Below, piece by piece: positions 37,029 to 48,721 of a stretch of 64,000 bases of DNA. The translations under genes were made by a program, and so were the position numbers. Below the pieces are notes generated by a model. The model searched no databases and was not told the origin of the DNA. It was given only the letters and a program-made list of their open reading frames with translations. Every line of letters starts with the position of its first letter. The first letter of the stretch is position 1. This DNA is from Albifimbria verrucaria (lineage: Eukaryota; Ascomycota; Sordariomycetes; Hypocreales; Stachybotryaceae), in contig JAHREC010000009.1 of NCBI GenBank assembly GCA_020081605.1, forward strand, positions 1,364,001-1,428,000, written 5' to 3'.

Positions 37029-39725
37029 TTACTTCTTGAACGTAGCACTCCTCTCTCCTCGTATAGGCGGTGCCTTCCTCGCGCCCTTGATCTCATCATC
37101 GCCAATCTTCGCGTACGGGTCGAATACCTGTCTTGGCTTCTTCGCCTTTTTGATCGCCTGAGCGGCCGGGTCCCTGGCAGCATTCATCACCGATGTTGCC
37201 TGGCTGTAATCGAACGGCACGGCATCGTATTTCTTCTGCTTCGCCTGCGCCTTCTGCTCCTTCTGAAGGGTCTTACGCTGAGCCTTTGCTTCCTTGCGCT
37301 GCAAAGCTTGCTCTTGCTCAGCCTGTCGCTGCTCCACCTTTCGCTGAGCTTTGCGTTGCTTCTTAGAAAGTCTCTTCTCTGTGGCATCGTCCATGATGGG
37401 AATAACACCATCGACTATCTCGTCTGATCGCATCCGCGGGTTCTTGTTGTACGTCATCCTCATCACTGTCAGAGCTCTCTTCAGAGGTCTCACTCTCACT
37501 CTCTTCTTCAACTGCATCCGATTTGCGTTTTGTTCCTCTCCTCAGCGTAAACTCCTCATCAATAGGTTCCGGCTGTTCAGCAACGACGGGTTCTGAGGGG
37601 CCTCGACTGCTGGAGGCTGAGGCTGTTCGTCAAGCTCTTCTACAACAGCGACATTCTGGACAAATCTCTGCCATGGGAAAGCAATAAAATCCTGTTGGTT
37701 GTCCTTTGCCTGAACTGCATCCTCCCAGCGAGAGCTGATGGGCATCGAGCCGAACAGCTGTGACTGTTGCATCCTGGCAATGCTCACATCAGCGTCAATG
37801 CCGGGAATTTGAATTGGTGTTTTCGGTATCCGGGGCAGACTGTCCTTATCGACTGCGTCTGGAGCCTGCGATTGCAGGAATTGAAGCAGGCTCGGACCTC
37901 CTTGAGATTTAGCTGCCTGGATCTGGTCCCAAATTTCTTGGAATCGTGATCGTGCCAAGGGCGCCGTCGGAGGCAGCAAGCTGTGAAGGGCTTTGGCATC
38001 AGGGGATTGATACGGGCGATTTCAGCGACGTGGTGTGTTCCCATAACAAAATTGGGACTTTCATCTTCCTTACGTCCTGTGAAGTCCCGCCATTTCCAAA
38101 GCGCCCTGAATACAGAAAATTGCTCCCCATTAAAGGCAAGGTGTGCATGCTTGAGAAGGTAGTTGCTCCAGCCGCGAGAGCCTTGTCCAGTTTCCTCGTT
38201 ATAGCCAGGGTGCTCGTGGCGAGAGAGTGACAAGTCCCTAGATCTGCTGAGGGCTAGACCAATGCGATCTGTCTCTGGATCGCTTCGGTCGGCTGATGCA
38301 GCGACAAGATCGTTGCGGACGCAGTCATAGATGTAAAGCAAGTAATGTGTATCGGAACGAGCATAGTAAAGCATCTCCTCAGGGATGGGTCTAGGCCGAG
38401 TTAGTAAAAAAGCAAAGTGTTCAATGTTGAATGTTGTGCCTACCGAATCCTCCAATCTGCCAGCTGGTATTGCTTATCGGCATCGAAGTTGACGAATTTT
38501 GAAAGAAGGAATGCAAGACTCCTGCCAGAGTAGAGCTGCTCACAGGCGAAATAGGTGTCGAAAAGGCCATTGACATAGAGGCCAAGATCGCGTTGCAGCC
38601 ATACCATATCCATGTAGGCGCCATGGAATACCTGAAAAAGGTTAATAAAAGGATAGCTGTTAACACAGCAAAAGAGACGAACCTTGACGATGGAAGGATC
38701 GGCGAATGCTTCGTTGAGAACTTGTAGCTTGTGACGCCAAGGTTGCAGTGTGTCGACAATCCAGTCTTTGTCGCGCGTGCTGATCTGCATGAGACTGACA
38801 AGGCCGACATACGTCCTGAAATCGTGGTGTTCCAAGTCGACAGCAATCTCCTTGGCCTTCTTCAGCTCCTCTAGCATTTCGAGGACGCCCTCGTATGTGT
38901 CGACCCAGGTTGCTTGTGTGTTCTCGACTGGCTGGTAACGGATGGGTTCCGCGGATTCATAAACACGGGTTGGATACTCCATTTGTTTGATCTCGGTTTC
39001 GTAAGGGTGCTTGTATCTAGATCAAGACATGTGGTTAGTACGATGATGGTAGAGTTTTGGCGATAAGCCAATCTAATTGCGAGGAAACGTTAGGTGACAT
39101 ACTGCGGCTCGCCCTTCTCGTCCGTAAATGTGACAAGGCTGTCTTCCAAGGAAACAATGGCATGTGGCTTCGATTCGAGGAGCGGTTTCCAGGGCCCAGT
39201 CGGGAAGTTGTTGGGTTTCAGCTCGAATTTCAATTGAGGTTTAGAAACATTGGCATTGCGGATGACCTTGCCCGTCGTCTTGGGTTTCTTAGCTTGCGAG
39301 GGCTACGGTAAAGCGTTAGTAGAAGATACGAGCGAGTTTATTCGAAGACGTACCGAGTCGGTGGTTGGCGGCTCCTTTCTCTTGACCAAACCAGTGTATT
39401 CGTCCATGGCCGTGTCGGCCTTCTCGAGCAACGAATCGACCACGTCCACGATGGCGCGCCATTTCATGTCAACGTCCTCTGCATCCTCGAGAACGGGCGC
39501 ATTGACGCCACATGCCTTGGCAGATGAGCGAAGGAGGCGGGTGGTCAAATCGAGCAGACGCGATGACTTGTCGTCGAGTTGCTGGGCGACTTCGGGGTTG
39601 ACGGTTCGCTGGAAGCTCAGGTCTTCGGCGGCGATGCGGTTCGCGTATTTAACAGCCGATACGAGCGACTTCTGGATGTCATCCTGAAGAGACTTCAAAG
39701 ACTTGGAATCCCGCGGTGAATCCAT
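37029..39725 (-). CDS. rrp6: Nuclear exosome 3'-5' exoribonuclease Rrp6
   Basis: Rrp6 trims and degrades nuclear RNAs with the exosome. Five exons; introns at 39303-39353, 39017-39102, 38632-38682 and 38391-38443, all phase-exact. The start MDSPRDSKSLK (39725) was chosen; an in-frame ATG at 39779 is possible. Order: N-terminal PMC2NT domain (Rrp47 binding; SLLEKADTAMDEYTGLVKRK), then the DEDDy nuclease with AVDLEHHDFRTY (D, E), FHGAYMDMVWLQRDLG (D) and YYARSDTHYLLYIYD (Y, D). The HRDC domain (FSVFRALWKWRDFTGR) follows, and the C-terminus is acidic then Lys/Arg/Gln-rich, including KKQRKAQRKVEQRQAEQ. Breaks at GGGG 38002-38005 and GGGG 37597-37600 each need one G (plus strand). A third near 37430 also shifts frame. 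All catalytic residues are present. Confidence 0.92.
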
Positions 39726-41209
39726 GGCGGCGCGCAGGTTTGGGGTGGTTTGGCCGTGTTGCGAGTTGCGATGCGGCATGGACCAAAAATCGAAAACCCC
39801 AGGCGATTAGGAGCTTATCGATAAGCGTGTTGATCCTGGCAGGTACCGAGTCTACAGCACTAACCGGTCGGTGGTTATCGGAATAGGCAAGTAAGAAAGA
39901 AGATATATTTTAAAGCCTTGGAATTAAATTTAATATCGTCTTAGGCTAGCTACTGTATATTAATCAATACTCTTCTTCAAATCTACATGCTTATACCGAC
40001 CATTGGCGATGGATTTGGTTGCTCATCTCTACACAGCAGGAAAAGGGTACCTTTGAAGAATGTTACTGGTAGCGTCAGTATAAGCAGCTATACGCTAGGC
40101 CACTACGTGGGTAAAGAACGATACCTGCTTCTGGACTGAAGCTTCTGACGTTGAGAAGCATTCTGAGAACACGGCATTTACCTTCGTACTGTTGGTATCG
40201 CTACTGTTCCAACGTTTGCACCTCTTTGCCCTGGTACCGTTTTCCAAGCAGGGGACACCCACATCTGAGCAAGGCCTGCTTCTTCCTTTGCACTTTAGGA
40301 TATGCGTGAGCCCACGCTTCAGCAAAGCCTGCCATATCGCTCCCAAGCGGTGTAAGCTATCACGTTGTCTATTTCTTGGGTTCCAGGCCCCTAGACTTCT
40401 CAGATATGAGTTCCGACCATGAAGAATGCCATTTAAGTCTATGCCGCTATCCTCCTCCTTCGCAATTTGTCACAAGCCAAGGACCTAAGCAAATAGACTG
40501 GATACACAGTCTCTAAGCGGAGATCAGCAATATCCAAGTTTTCTCTCGAAAAGTTCCCTTGATCCAACAACTCACCCAAGTGCTGAGGTCTAGCAGATAA
40601 CGACCTGGGAACAATGTGAGACAAAATTGGACTAAGGCTGTTCGCTTGAGAGCGCCTGGGTAGCCCTGTGGCAGAGGCTTGGGCCGGTCTGGAAGATGGT
40701 GGTACAAGATAGCCGATGTGGTTTACCAGGTTCAAGATAGCCGATACGGTTGACAAGATAACCAGGGCCGCAAAAGTAGCCCCTCCCACTTACACACTTA
40801 GACACAGTATCGGTAATGAAAAAGGGCCACCGTAGGCGCATTTTTAATTCGAATTATAAGATAGTGATATCCTCAACTCAACTCAAGGAGAAATACTTCC
40901 CGGCATCACTTTTAGGGATTTAATTCATCCTTCATAGGCCAATGTCCTCTTGCGATGCGAGTTATTTTGACAACCGCCGAGTGCCTAGGCTTGTGGGACA
41001 GTGGAGAATGGTTGTGTGTGTGTGGGGGGATGGGGGCTGATTGACACAGGGTAGCTTAGTCATCCACTGAAGGTTGAGCATGAAAAAAAAAGATTCTCTC
41101 TGGTGACTGACGATACTCCTCGCCCGTTTACGGCTCGTGTGTATCCTATTTGCGAGGACCCTTATTCTTCTCTTCTTTAGATCTTTTGGGTGTAAACATC
41201 TTCTGCAAA
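39726..41209. other. Divergent upstream region of rrp6 and gua1
   Basis: The two genes point away from each other, so both promoters lie here. An AT-rich stretch is at about 39895-39975. A short imperfect direct repeat is at about 40705-40765. The minus-strand frame at 40439-40789 has a hydrophobic start but no motif, and I do not call it. Confidence 0.45.
40705..40765 (+). repeat. Imperfect tandem duplication of a 27-29 bp unit
   Basis: Two adjacent copies share CAAGATAGCCGAT followed by a GGTT core; a third, weaker partial match (CAAGATAACCAG) follows. Confidence 0.55.
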
Positions 41210-44004
41210 ATGAGCGACATGGCTGAAGCGGCGCCGCCGCACACGATGTTCGACGTATGTCAAAAGAAACCCCTGCTTGTTATGTAGTACCGTCTAAGCT
41301 GACCATCACTGCTTCAAGACCGTTCTCGTCTTGGATTTGGGGTCCCAGACCAGTCATGTTAGTTCTACTTAAATATCATTACTTCCACGCAGGCGACCAA
41401 ATATTAACATTACCAAAGCTCATTTTGAGACGGCTTAGGTCTCTTGGTGTCTATTCTGAGATGTTACCCTGTACTCAGAAGATCAAGGATCTTGGCTGGA
41501 AACCAGTTGGAGTCATTCTGAGCGGAGGACCGTCAAGCGTGTACTCCGCCGACTCCCGAGCGTGGACCCGCTGGTGTTCGAGCTTGGTGTCCCCGTGCTG
41601 TACGTTATACATCAAGGACACAATGGAAAGGTCGCTAACATGTTAAAGTGGTGTCTGCTTCGGCTGTCAACTTATTGGTACTTTCGCCCTTGTTTGTTTC
41701 TGGACGATCATCAGCTGATAGTTTTATTACAGCGTGGCGCGTGGACTCAAAGAATGTAGCTCCCGGCGAGAAGCGTGAGTATGGAGAAACCTCGATGGCC
41801 ATCCGAAAGGTTGGTGACCACGCCGACCGGCTCTTCGAGGGACTAGGAGACTCCTTGAACGGTTCGTTCCCTTCCATTATACAGACGGTCCTCATCCGGG
41901 TCGAGCTGATGTGTATCTGACATTCCCCGTTTGTAGTTGTGATGAGCCACTTCGACAAGCTTGTTCACCTCCCTGAGGGTTATGAGACTATTGCCACCAC
42001 TAAGAACAGCGAGTTTGCTGGCATTGCTCACAAGACTGAGCCCATCTTTGGTATGTGTGTTCTCGCTAAGTCAAGCTGATTATAGAGGTTACTAACAGGT
42101 ATGGGTGACAGGCATCCAGTTCCACCCTGAGATCTCGCACACAGAGCGGGGAACTGATATTCTTGCCAACTTTGCTCTCAAGATCTGCAGGTGCCCGTGC
42201 AGACTGGAAGATGGACAACTTCTCTGAGAAGGAGATCATTCGTATTCGCAAGCTGGTTGGCGACAAGGCCCAAGTTGTATGTGTTTATGATTGCCCCGGC
42301 CGCAAAAGTTGACCTGCTAATAAGTGCACAGATTGGAGCCGTCTCTGGCGGTGTTGACAGCACCGTGGCTGCCAAGCTGATGAAGGAAGCCATTGGAGAC
42401 CGCTTCCATGCCATTCTCGTGGACACTGGTAAGATGACGCCACCAGGGACATTCCCGCCAACATAGTCATGTTCTAATGTGTCCAATAGGTCTGATGCGT
42501 CTGAACGAATGCGAGCAGGTTAAGGAGACTTTGGACAAGCACCTGGGAATCAACCTCACAGTGGTGGATGGATCCGAGCTTTTCCTCACTCGTCTTGCAG
42601 GAGTCACTGAGCCTGAAGCTAAGAGAAAGATTATCGGCGGAACTTGTGAGTCGAACATTTAGACGCTGACCGGTCCATTTTACTGACTTGGGCAGTCATT
42701 GACCTCTTCGAGATCGAGGCACTCCGGTAAGCTTGCCTCTCATTACATATTGAACCATAAAGAACTTAGCCTAATCCTGTACCCAGTATCGAGAAGGAAG
42801 CAGAGAACACACCTCGCGCCGGAAAGGTTGAGTGGTTCCTTCAGGGAACACTCTATGGTTAGTCCTCCATCATCTGCTCACACCAAAGATTGGAATTGTT
42901 AACCCTTCCAGCGGATATTGTCGAGAGCTTGAGTTTCAAGGGAGCCGCCAGTTCCACCATCAAGTGTACGTCTTTCAGCTGTTGTTCATTCCTTGTCCCC
43001 TTTTTGGCGCAATGGTGAGACTGCGAAGCCGTCTGCCAAGGCGGAATCTGTATCTCAATCACAACGGCCAGACCTGTACCTCGCCACATTGAACCATTTA
43101 CCTCTCAACTCCCCACTTGCCTTCAGGTGGAATTACCATTGCAGTACTTTGACTAATTTTCATATAGCTCATCACAATGCGGGAGGTCTCCTGCTCGCAT
43201 GCAGAACGGCGTAAGTTGACCCATGCGATGTTTGATGATGGAAGATACTAATATAAAGTAATAGGAGGCCCAGCTGAAGCTGCTTGAGCCGCTGCGAGAG
43301 CTGTACGTTACCATCAGTTCTGTATACAGACCTCAGTAGTGAGGGCGATTACCTGTCGCTGTTGCTAACAGTCGGGGTTCAATAGGTTCAAGGACGAAGT
43401 GCGAGCGTTCGGTCGGCAATTGAAGATTCACGAGGAGCTCATTGGCAGACACCCTTCCCTGGACCCGGTCTGGGAATTAGAATCATCGGCGAGGTCACCC
43501 GTGAGCGAGTTGAGATTGTGCGCCAGGCGGACCACATCTTCATCTCCATGATCCGTGAGGCCGGAATCTATGATGAGGTTCGACGCCACCAAGTCCCGCC
43601 ATCTAGGAGAGGTTTGCTAACGAGAGAGTTCAGGTCACCCAAGCCTACGCCGCGCTTGATTCGAGCAGAGGTAAACTCTCCTTTCTACACTTGTACCTGC
43701 GTACTTGTAGCGATTTCTAACTTGTATGTTTCCTCTAGCCGTCGGTGTACAGGGAGACGCCAGAGTTTACGGCTACATCTGCGTTCTGCGAGCCGTGACC
43801 AGCTTGGACATGATGAGTGCCGAGCCTTACGAGTTCAAGTGGAGTCTCATCAAGGCTATTAGCAGGCGCATTATCAACGAGGTGGATGGCATTGCCAGAG
43901 TCGTATACGACACCACATCGAAGCCTCCTGGTGGGTGGACCTATTCTTTGCTTGGCGCATTTTCATACTGACGGTGGATAATAGGCACAATCGAACTGGA
44001 GTAA
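41210..44004 (+). CDS. gua1: GMP synthase (glutamine-hydrolysing)
   Basis: Converts XMP to GMP using glutamine and ATP, the last step of guanine nucleotide synthesis. The glutaminase half has [32 protein letters not shown], the catalytic Cys in [10 protein letters not shown] and the His-Glu pair in GIQFHPE. The synthetase half has the PP-loop [14 protein letters not shown], then VDTGLMRLNE and [13 protein letters not shown]. The C-terminal dimer domain has [30 protein letters not shown] and ends PPGTIELE (stop 44002-44004). I count 17 short introns; the first three are 41255-41318, 41358-41418 and 41600-41648, and every one I checked joins in phase. That is far denser than in the neighbours. 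Frame breaks near 41563, 43189 and 43454 need one base more; the one near 42188 looks like one base too many. Cytosolic, no targeting signal. Confidence 0.93.
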
Positions 44005-46346
44005 TGAGTTTGTTAAAAAGATTCAGAGACTGGGTTTGATGCAAAATAGCTTCCAAGTGCTATGCCACTGGGTTAAAGAAAAAGGGACTGCCACGCCGTG
44101 CTAGTTGCATGGCACGGATATTATAGAGGTCTAAATAGCTACTGTCAACTAGCTATAGAGGGATTCTGTAACAATTGCCCACCAATAGATAGATAAGGCA
44201 TTGCTCTTCATGCTAGTTGCCCCTATAGTGTTTTGAGCTATAGGGACCATAGAGCACAGGGTTTATTACTCCCTGCCCTAGGCATAACTATTGTCGGTTG
44301 AGGTCATGACTTCCGGGTCGCTGTTGGGGAATCCTCAGGGGCTGCTCGCATGTCACGGTCCTTACGGCCGGTGCGCAGCAGCAGAGCTGCAAAAATATCG
44401 CACAGTTAGAAATAAGCTAGTGCAGTTGCTACCACTCAATATAAACATAGCCATCAGTGCTGTATTATGAATAAACTACTTGGTGCAGACATGGACATTT
44501 GCTTAGCCTAGCTACCCTAGAGCATTCGATGCTCCTCAAGGTCATGCGATTTTAAGGTACTGACAACCTCGATTCTTTTCTAGGCTATATATTCGATCTT
44601 TAACCACTGTCTTACAAATATGTCTTTGGGGTGAGAAGAGTGTACTTCAAGCTTCAATACGTTAATATAATATATAATATCACCTCATGTTCGACGTGCA
44701 ATTATCATCTCATGTAGCCCTAGTGACTGCCTCAGGCTATACTGTTTGTTTTGTACTCAACCACCAGAACCAGAAGAGTGGTGCGTCAAGGTGCAAGCTA
44801 CAAGCTCTGATGCTCCAACATGACATTTTATTTATAGATTTGATTTTTTTGTCTGCATCACCCATAATGAAGTGAACGGTTTTTGTGCTTCTACTTGGGA
44901 AAACTGCTTTTTGTAAGGGAGCCAGAAGCTAGAGACGGAACGCTTTACTCTGAGCTTGAATATGTGGGGAGTGGACAGCAATAATTGTGCTGGTGTTATA
45001 AAGGATGTGGCTCTGCTCGTTTTACTTAAAAGTCGCATCTCATTTTGAAGCTGTCAACAACACCTACATGATGCTAAAACCGCTCGCAGAATACTGCGAC
45101 ACAGTCACATCACTTGCTGCAAATGTGAAGACAGACAGACCCACTGGCGGGATTTCCGCAGTTGTTTCCGTATTGCTGGATGATTCTTGGGTGAGCATTG
45201 AAATTAATGGGCCTGCTATTCTAGAATGTCCTATGGGCTGCTGCATCGAGCTGAAACCAAGGCATGGGCATGTAGTACGGGATCTCGATGCAAAACCAGG
45301 GAAGACGAGGGAAAAAAAAAAAAAGACCCAGGCCTGGACCAGCCAGACGCTAAGGACAATTTGGTCCGGACCGTGTCGCCTACGGTCCCAAGCATGAGGA
45401 GGATCCATTGGTTCACAGCGTAGAGTGTGTATGGAATGTACGGTGCCTTATCGGGCTGATGTTGAGTTGTCGATACCGAGCAAGAGAGAGAGAGGATGGT
45501 GTTGGATATTCCCTCATAGCGCAAGGGGATGCGCGAAAAAGGATGGGGTTTGTCTTGCTTGGTGATGGGAGCAGTGTGCGGCTCATGACGGTACTCCATG
45601 GGACTCTCGTCAAACGGAGGTGGTCCCGATGGTGTTCCTCGGTGGTCCATGCTCCCAATTCCCGGAATCATGACGCTATAATGCGTCAAACCTTGACCGT
45701 TGTTCCCCGCAAGTCAGCAGCAACGTCAATCAGAAGAGAGCGTTGAGCGGGAATGTCGATGGAGGCATGGATGATGCGCCGTTTTGTAATTAGTCGTATT
45801 TGGGACAAGAAATACATTAGGTAGACTTTTTCTTGCATCTTTCCTCACATGCATTTTGCCTCGTCCATCGCTCTTGCCAATCACTTACTTACTTACTTAA
45901 CGTTGTGAGAAAGTGAGTGACGTACGTTGGCTGATAAACTAGCCGCAGGTACGTACGGAAACAGCTACCTTAAGCTCGCTGGTTGCCCCTCCATCCACCA
46001 ACTACCTGCCCCTCCTCCCTTCTGGCCTCCCATCCCATCCCCATCCATTCTTCCTATCCCCATCACATCACTTACATGTGCAGCAGTAGTGGAAAGGTCG
46101 CCGCAACGAGGCAAAATTGAACACCTCGCCTCTCGAAATTACCTCATCTCTTCATCTTCGACCTGCAATCCCCGTCGCTCGCGCTTGCACTATTCACACT
46201 CCTCTTTGTGCCTGATCGCTTTACTTCTACAAGCTACGCCTTCGAGGCGCCAGATTCGAACAGCTCTGCTCTACCAAAAGCACCATTGCTACCCCATCAA
46301 TTCGCTATAGCCTTCAAGCTGAGCAAATAAGCTACCATACCTCAAA
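44005..46346. other. Intergenic region and tps1 upstream region
   Basis: No gene is supported in 2.3 kb. The last 450 bases are CT-rich and form the tps1 promoter and leader, with two CCCCT stress-type elements. Confidence 0.45.
45986..46013 (+). promoter_or_regulatory. Two CCCCT stress-response-type elements upstream of tps1
   Basis: CCCCT at 45986-45990 and at 46009-46013, about 335-360 bp before the tps1 ATG. The Msn2/4-type zinc-finger factors bind this sequence in yeast, and TPS1 is a classical target. The surrounding sequence is C-rich, so chance occurrence is possible. Confidence 0.3.
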
Positions 46347-48019
46347 ATGCCCGGAATCGTTGATGGAGAGGGCCAGGCCCCGGCCGTCTGCTCCTCCTCT
46401 CCAACCGTCTACCCATTACTATCAAGCGCTCCGAGGATGGCGCTTACAGCTTCTCCATGTCCTCCGGCGGTCTCGTCACTGGTCTCAGCGGTCTTAGCAA
46501 GACCACCAGCTTCCAGTGGTACGGCTGGCCCGGCCTCGAGGTTCCCGAGAACGAAATCGACGACATGAAGCAGCGCCTTAAGGAAGAGTACGGCGCCCAC
46601 CCTGTCTTCGTCGACGACGAGCTGGCCGATAGACACTACAACGGTTTCTCTAGTATGTCTCGCCCCGAACCCAACCCCATACTTGACATCCTCGTACTAA
46701 TTCGTGCCTCTTCCTTCTAGACTCTATCCTCTGGCCCCTCTTCCACTACCACCCCGGTGAGATCACCTTTGACGAGTCCGCCTGGGCTGCCTACCAAGAA
46801 GTCAACCGTCTCTTCGCCAAGACCGTCCTCAAGGATGTGCAAGATAACGACCTTATCTGGGTCCACGATTACCACCTGATGTTGCTCCCCAGATGCTCCG
46901 CCAGGAGATCGCCGCCACCAAGAAGAACGTCCGTATCGGCTTTTTCCTCCACACTCCTTTCCCTAGCAGTGAGATCTACCGTATTCTTCCCGTGCGTGAG
47001 GCTCTCCTCACTGGCCTGCTCGACTGCGATCTCATCGGCTTCCACACCTACGACTACGCTCGCCACTTCCTCAGCAGCTGCTCTCGTATCCTCGGTACCC
47101 CTACCACCCCCAACGGTGTTGATTGGAATGGTCGCTTTGTCAGCGTCGGTGCCTTCCCTATCGGCATTGACCCCGAGAAGTTCGTTGAAGGCCTCAAGAA
47201 GCCCAAGGTCCAGGAACGTATTGCTGCGCTCCGTCGTAAGTTTGATGGTGTGAAGCTCATCGTTGGTGTCGATCGACTCGACTACATCAAGGGCGTTCCC
47301 AGAAGCTCCACGCTCTGGAAGTTTTCCTGACAGAGCACCCTGAATGGATTGGAAAGATTGTCCTGGTCCAGGTTGCTGTGCCATCGCGGCAGGACGTGGA
47401 GGAGTACCAGAACTTGCGCGCCGTCGTCAACGAGCTGGTAGGCCGTATCAACGGCAAGTTCGGCACCATCGAGTTCATGCCCATTCACTTCCTACATCAG
47501 TCGGTCAACTTCGAGGAGCTCACTGCTCTGTATGCTGTCTCTGACGTCTGCCTTGTTTCATCAACCCGTGATGGCATGAACTTGGTTTCGTACGAGTACA
47601 TCGCCACCCAGCGTGACAACCATGGTGTCATGATTCTCAGCGAGTTTACCGGCGCTGCTCAATCCCTGAACGGAAGTATCATTGTTAACCCATGGAACAC
47701 TGAGGAGCTCGCCAACGCTATCCACGATGCCGTCACCATGAGTCCCGAGCAGCGTGAGGCCAACTTCCGCAAGCTCGAGCGCTACGTCTTCAAGTACACC
47801 AGCGCCTGGTGGGGTTCTAGCTTCGTCTCTGAGTTGACCCGTCTCGGCAACGAAAACACCCAACCTAAGACTTTGCGCAACGTTTCGGGTGCCGTTGTTG
47901 GCGCCGGCCACAAGGTCCAAGAGATTGCTGACCAGGCCGCTAAGCTTGTGCTGGGCGACAACTCTGACTCGCCTAAGGAGGGTGAACAGGCCGAGCAATC
48001 TGCACAGCCCTCGTCGTAA
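46347..48019 (+). CDS. tps1: Alpha,alpha-trehalose-phosphate synthase (UDP-forming)
   Basis: GT20 glycosyltransferase that makes trehalose-6-phosphate from UDP-glucose and glucose-6-phosphate. It protects against heat and drying and gates glycolysis. Exons are 46347-46652 and 46721-48019 (68-bp intron, GFS|NSILWPLFHY). Motifs: RLLLLSNRLPITIKR at the start of the fold, the GGLVTGL loop, YGWPG, WVHDYHLMLLP, FFLHTPFPSSEIYR, GFHTYDYARHFL, the substrate-binding VDRLDYIKG and DGMNLVSYEYI. The Ser/Gln/Glu-rich tail ends PSS. Three frame breaks are each repaired by one C: CCCC at 46378-46381 (before the RLLLLSNR segment), CCCC at 46887-46890 and CCC at 47298-47300. Length of about 535 aa is normal. 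Confidence 0.95.
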
Positions 48020-48721
48020 CAGAGATATATACTTCCCTTTGTATCAGAACTTGGGAGTACAGTTTGGAATAACGCTACGATTTCATGAGTCTATGGTAAT
48101 AGTGGAAACGCAGAATAGTCAGTGGCCTGCATGGCCACGCTCTCTGCCTACGCCGTCATCCATTAAGCAATCCTTTTGCACAGAAAACTGGAGTTGAAGG
48201 GTGTTTTACAGGTTTACACATTTTACAGAGCTAGCCGATGTAACTCCTCTTACATAGTGGAGCATTCAGGCTGGTTACCAAATATGCATGTCGTGTTTCC
48301 ATTGCTGCTTCGTGGTCCAAGTCACGTCAAATTCATTCTATCTACCGTACCTACATACCTAGACTAGAGAAATGAAAATGGCATTTCTTTAATTCCTTCA
48401 AGTAACTTGACATTGACAAGTGCTTTCTCGGTGGAGAAGAGAAGACAAGGCGAGAGGAAAGGACAAAACCAGAAGTGACTAGATCATTTGCATTGTGTCT
48501 GCCCCTGGACTGTTCAAGAATGGAACAGGCGTAAAAGAAGAATTAAAGAAAAAGGGGAATCAAAACGTAAACCTCCTCAACCCGCATCACGCGAAACATA
48601 GAACCCTGAAAACTCCTTCGTTGGGCCGTAAACCATGGTATATCACCTCTCCAAACGCGCTGCGTTTCCGTCCATCTTGGCCGTCATTTAGCCATCCTCA
48701 TTCATGTAAAACTTTCCACGC
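48020..48721. other. Convergent 3' region between tps1 and vid27
   Basis: Both genes end toward this stretch. Only 3' UTR-like sequence is seen; no gene or repeat. Confidence 0.5.

Noticed and set aside
39895..39975. AT-rich stretch as a further MITE
   Set aside because: No inverted ends, no TA-flanked CAGT start, and no match to the two MITE copies at 30.8 and 36.6 kb.
40439..40789. Minus-strand 116-codon frame with a hydrophobic start
   Set aside because: It overlaps an imperfect tandem repeat, lacks motifs, and sits in the divergent promoter region of rrp6 and gua1.
46347..48019. tps1 and other broken genes as pseudogenes
   Set aside because: Conserved residues continue on both sides of every break, and each break is one base in a homopolymer. 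True decay would also bring stops and substitutions.
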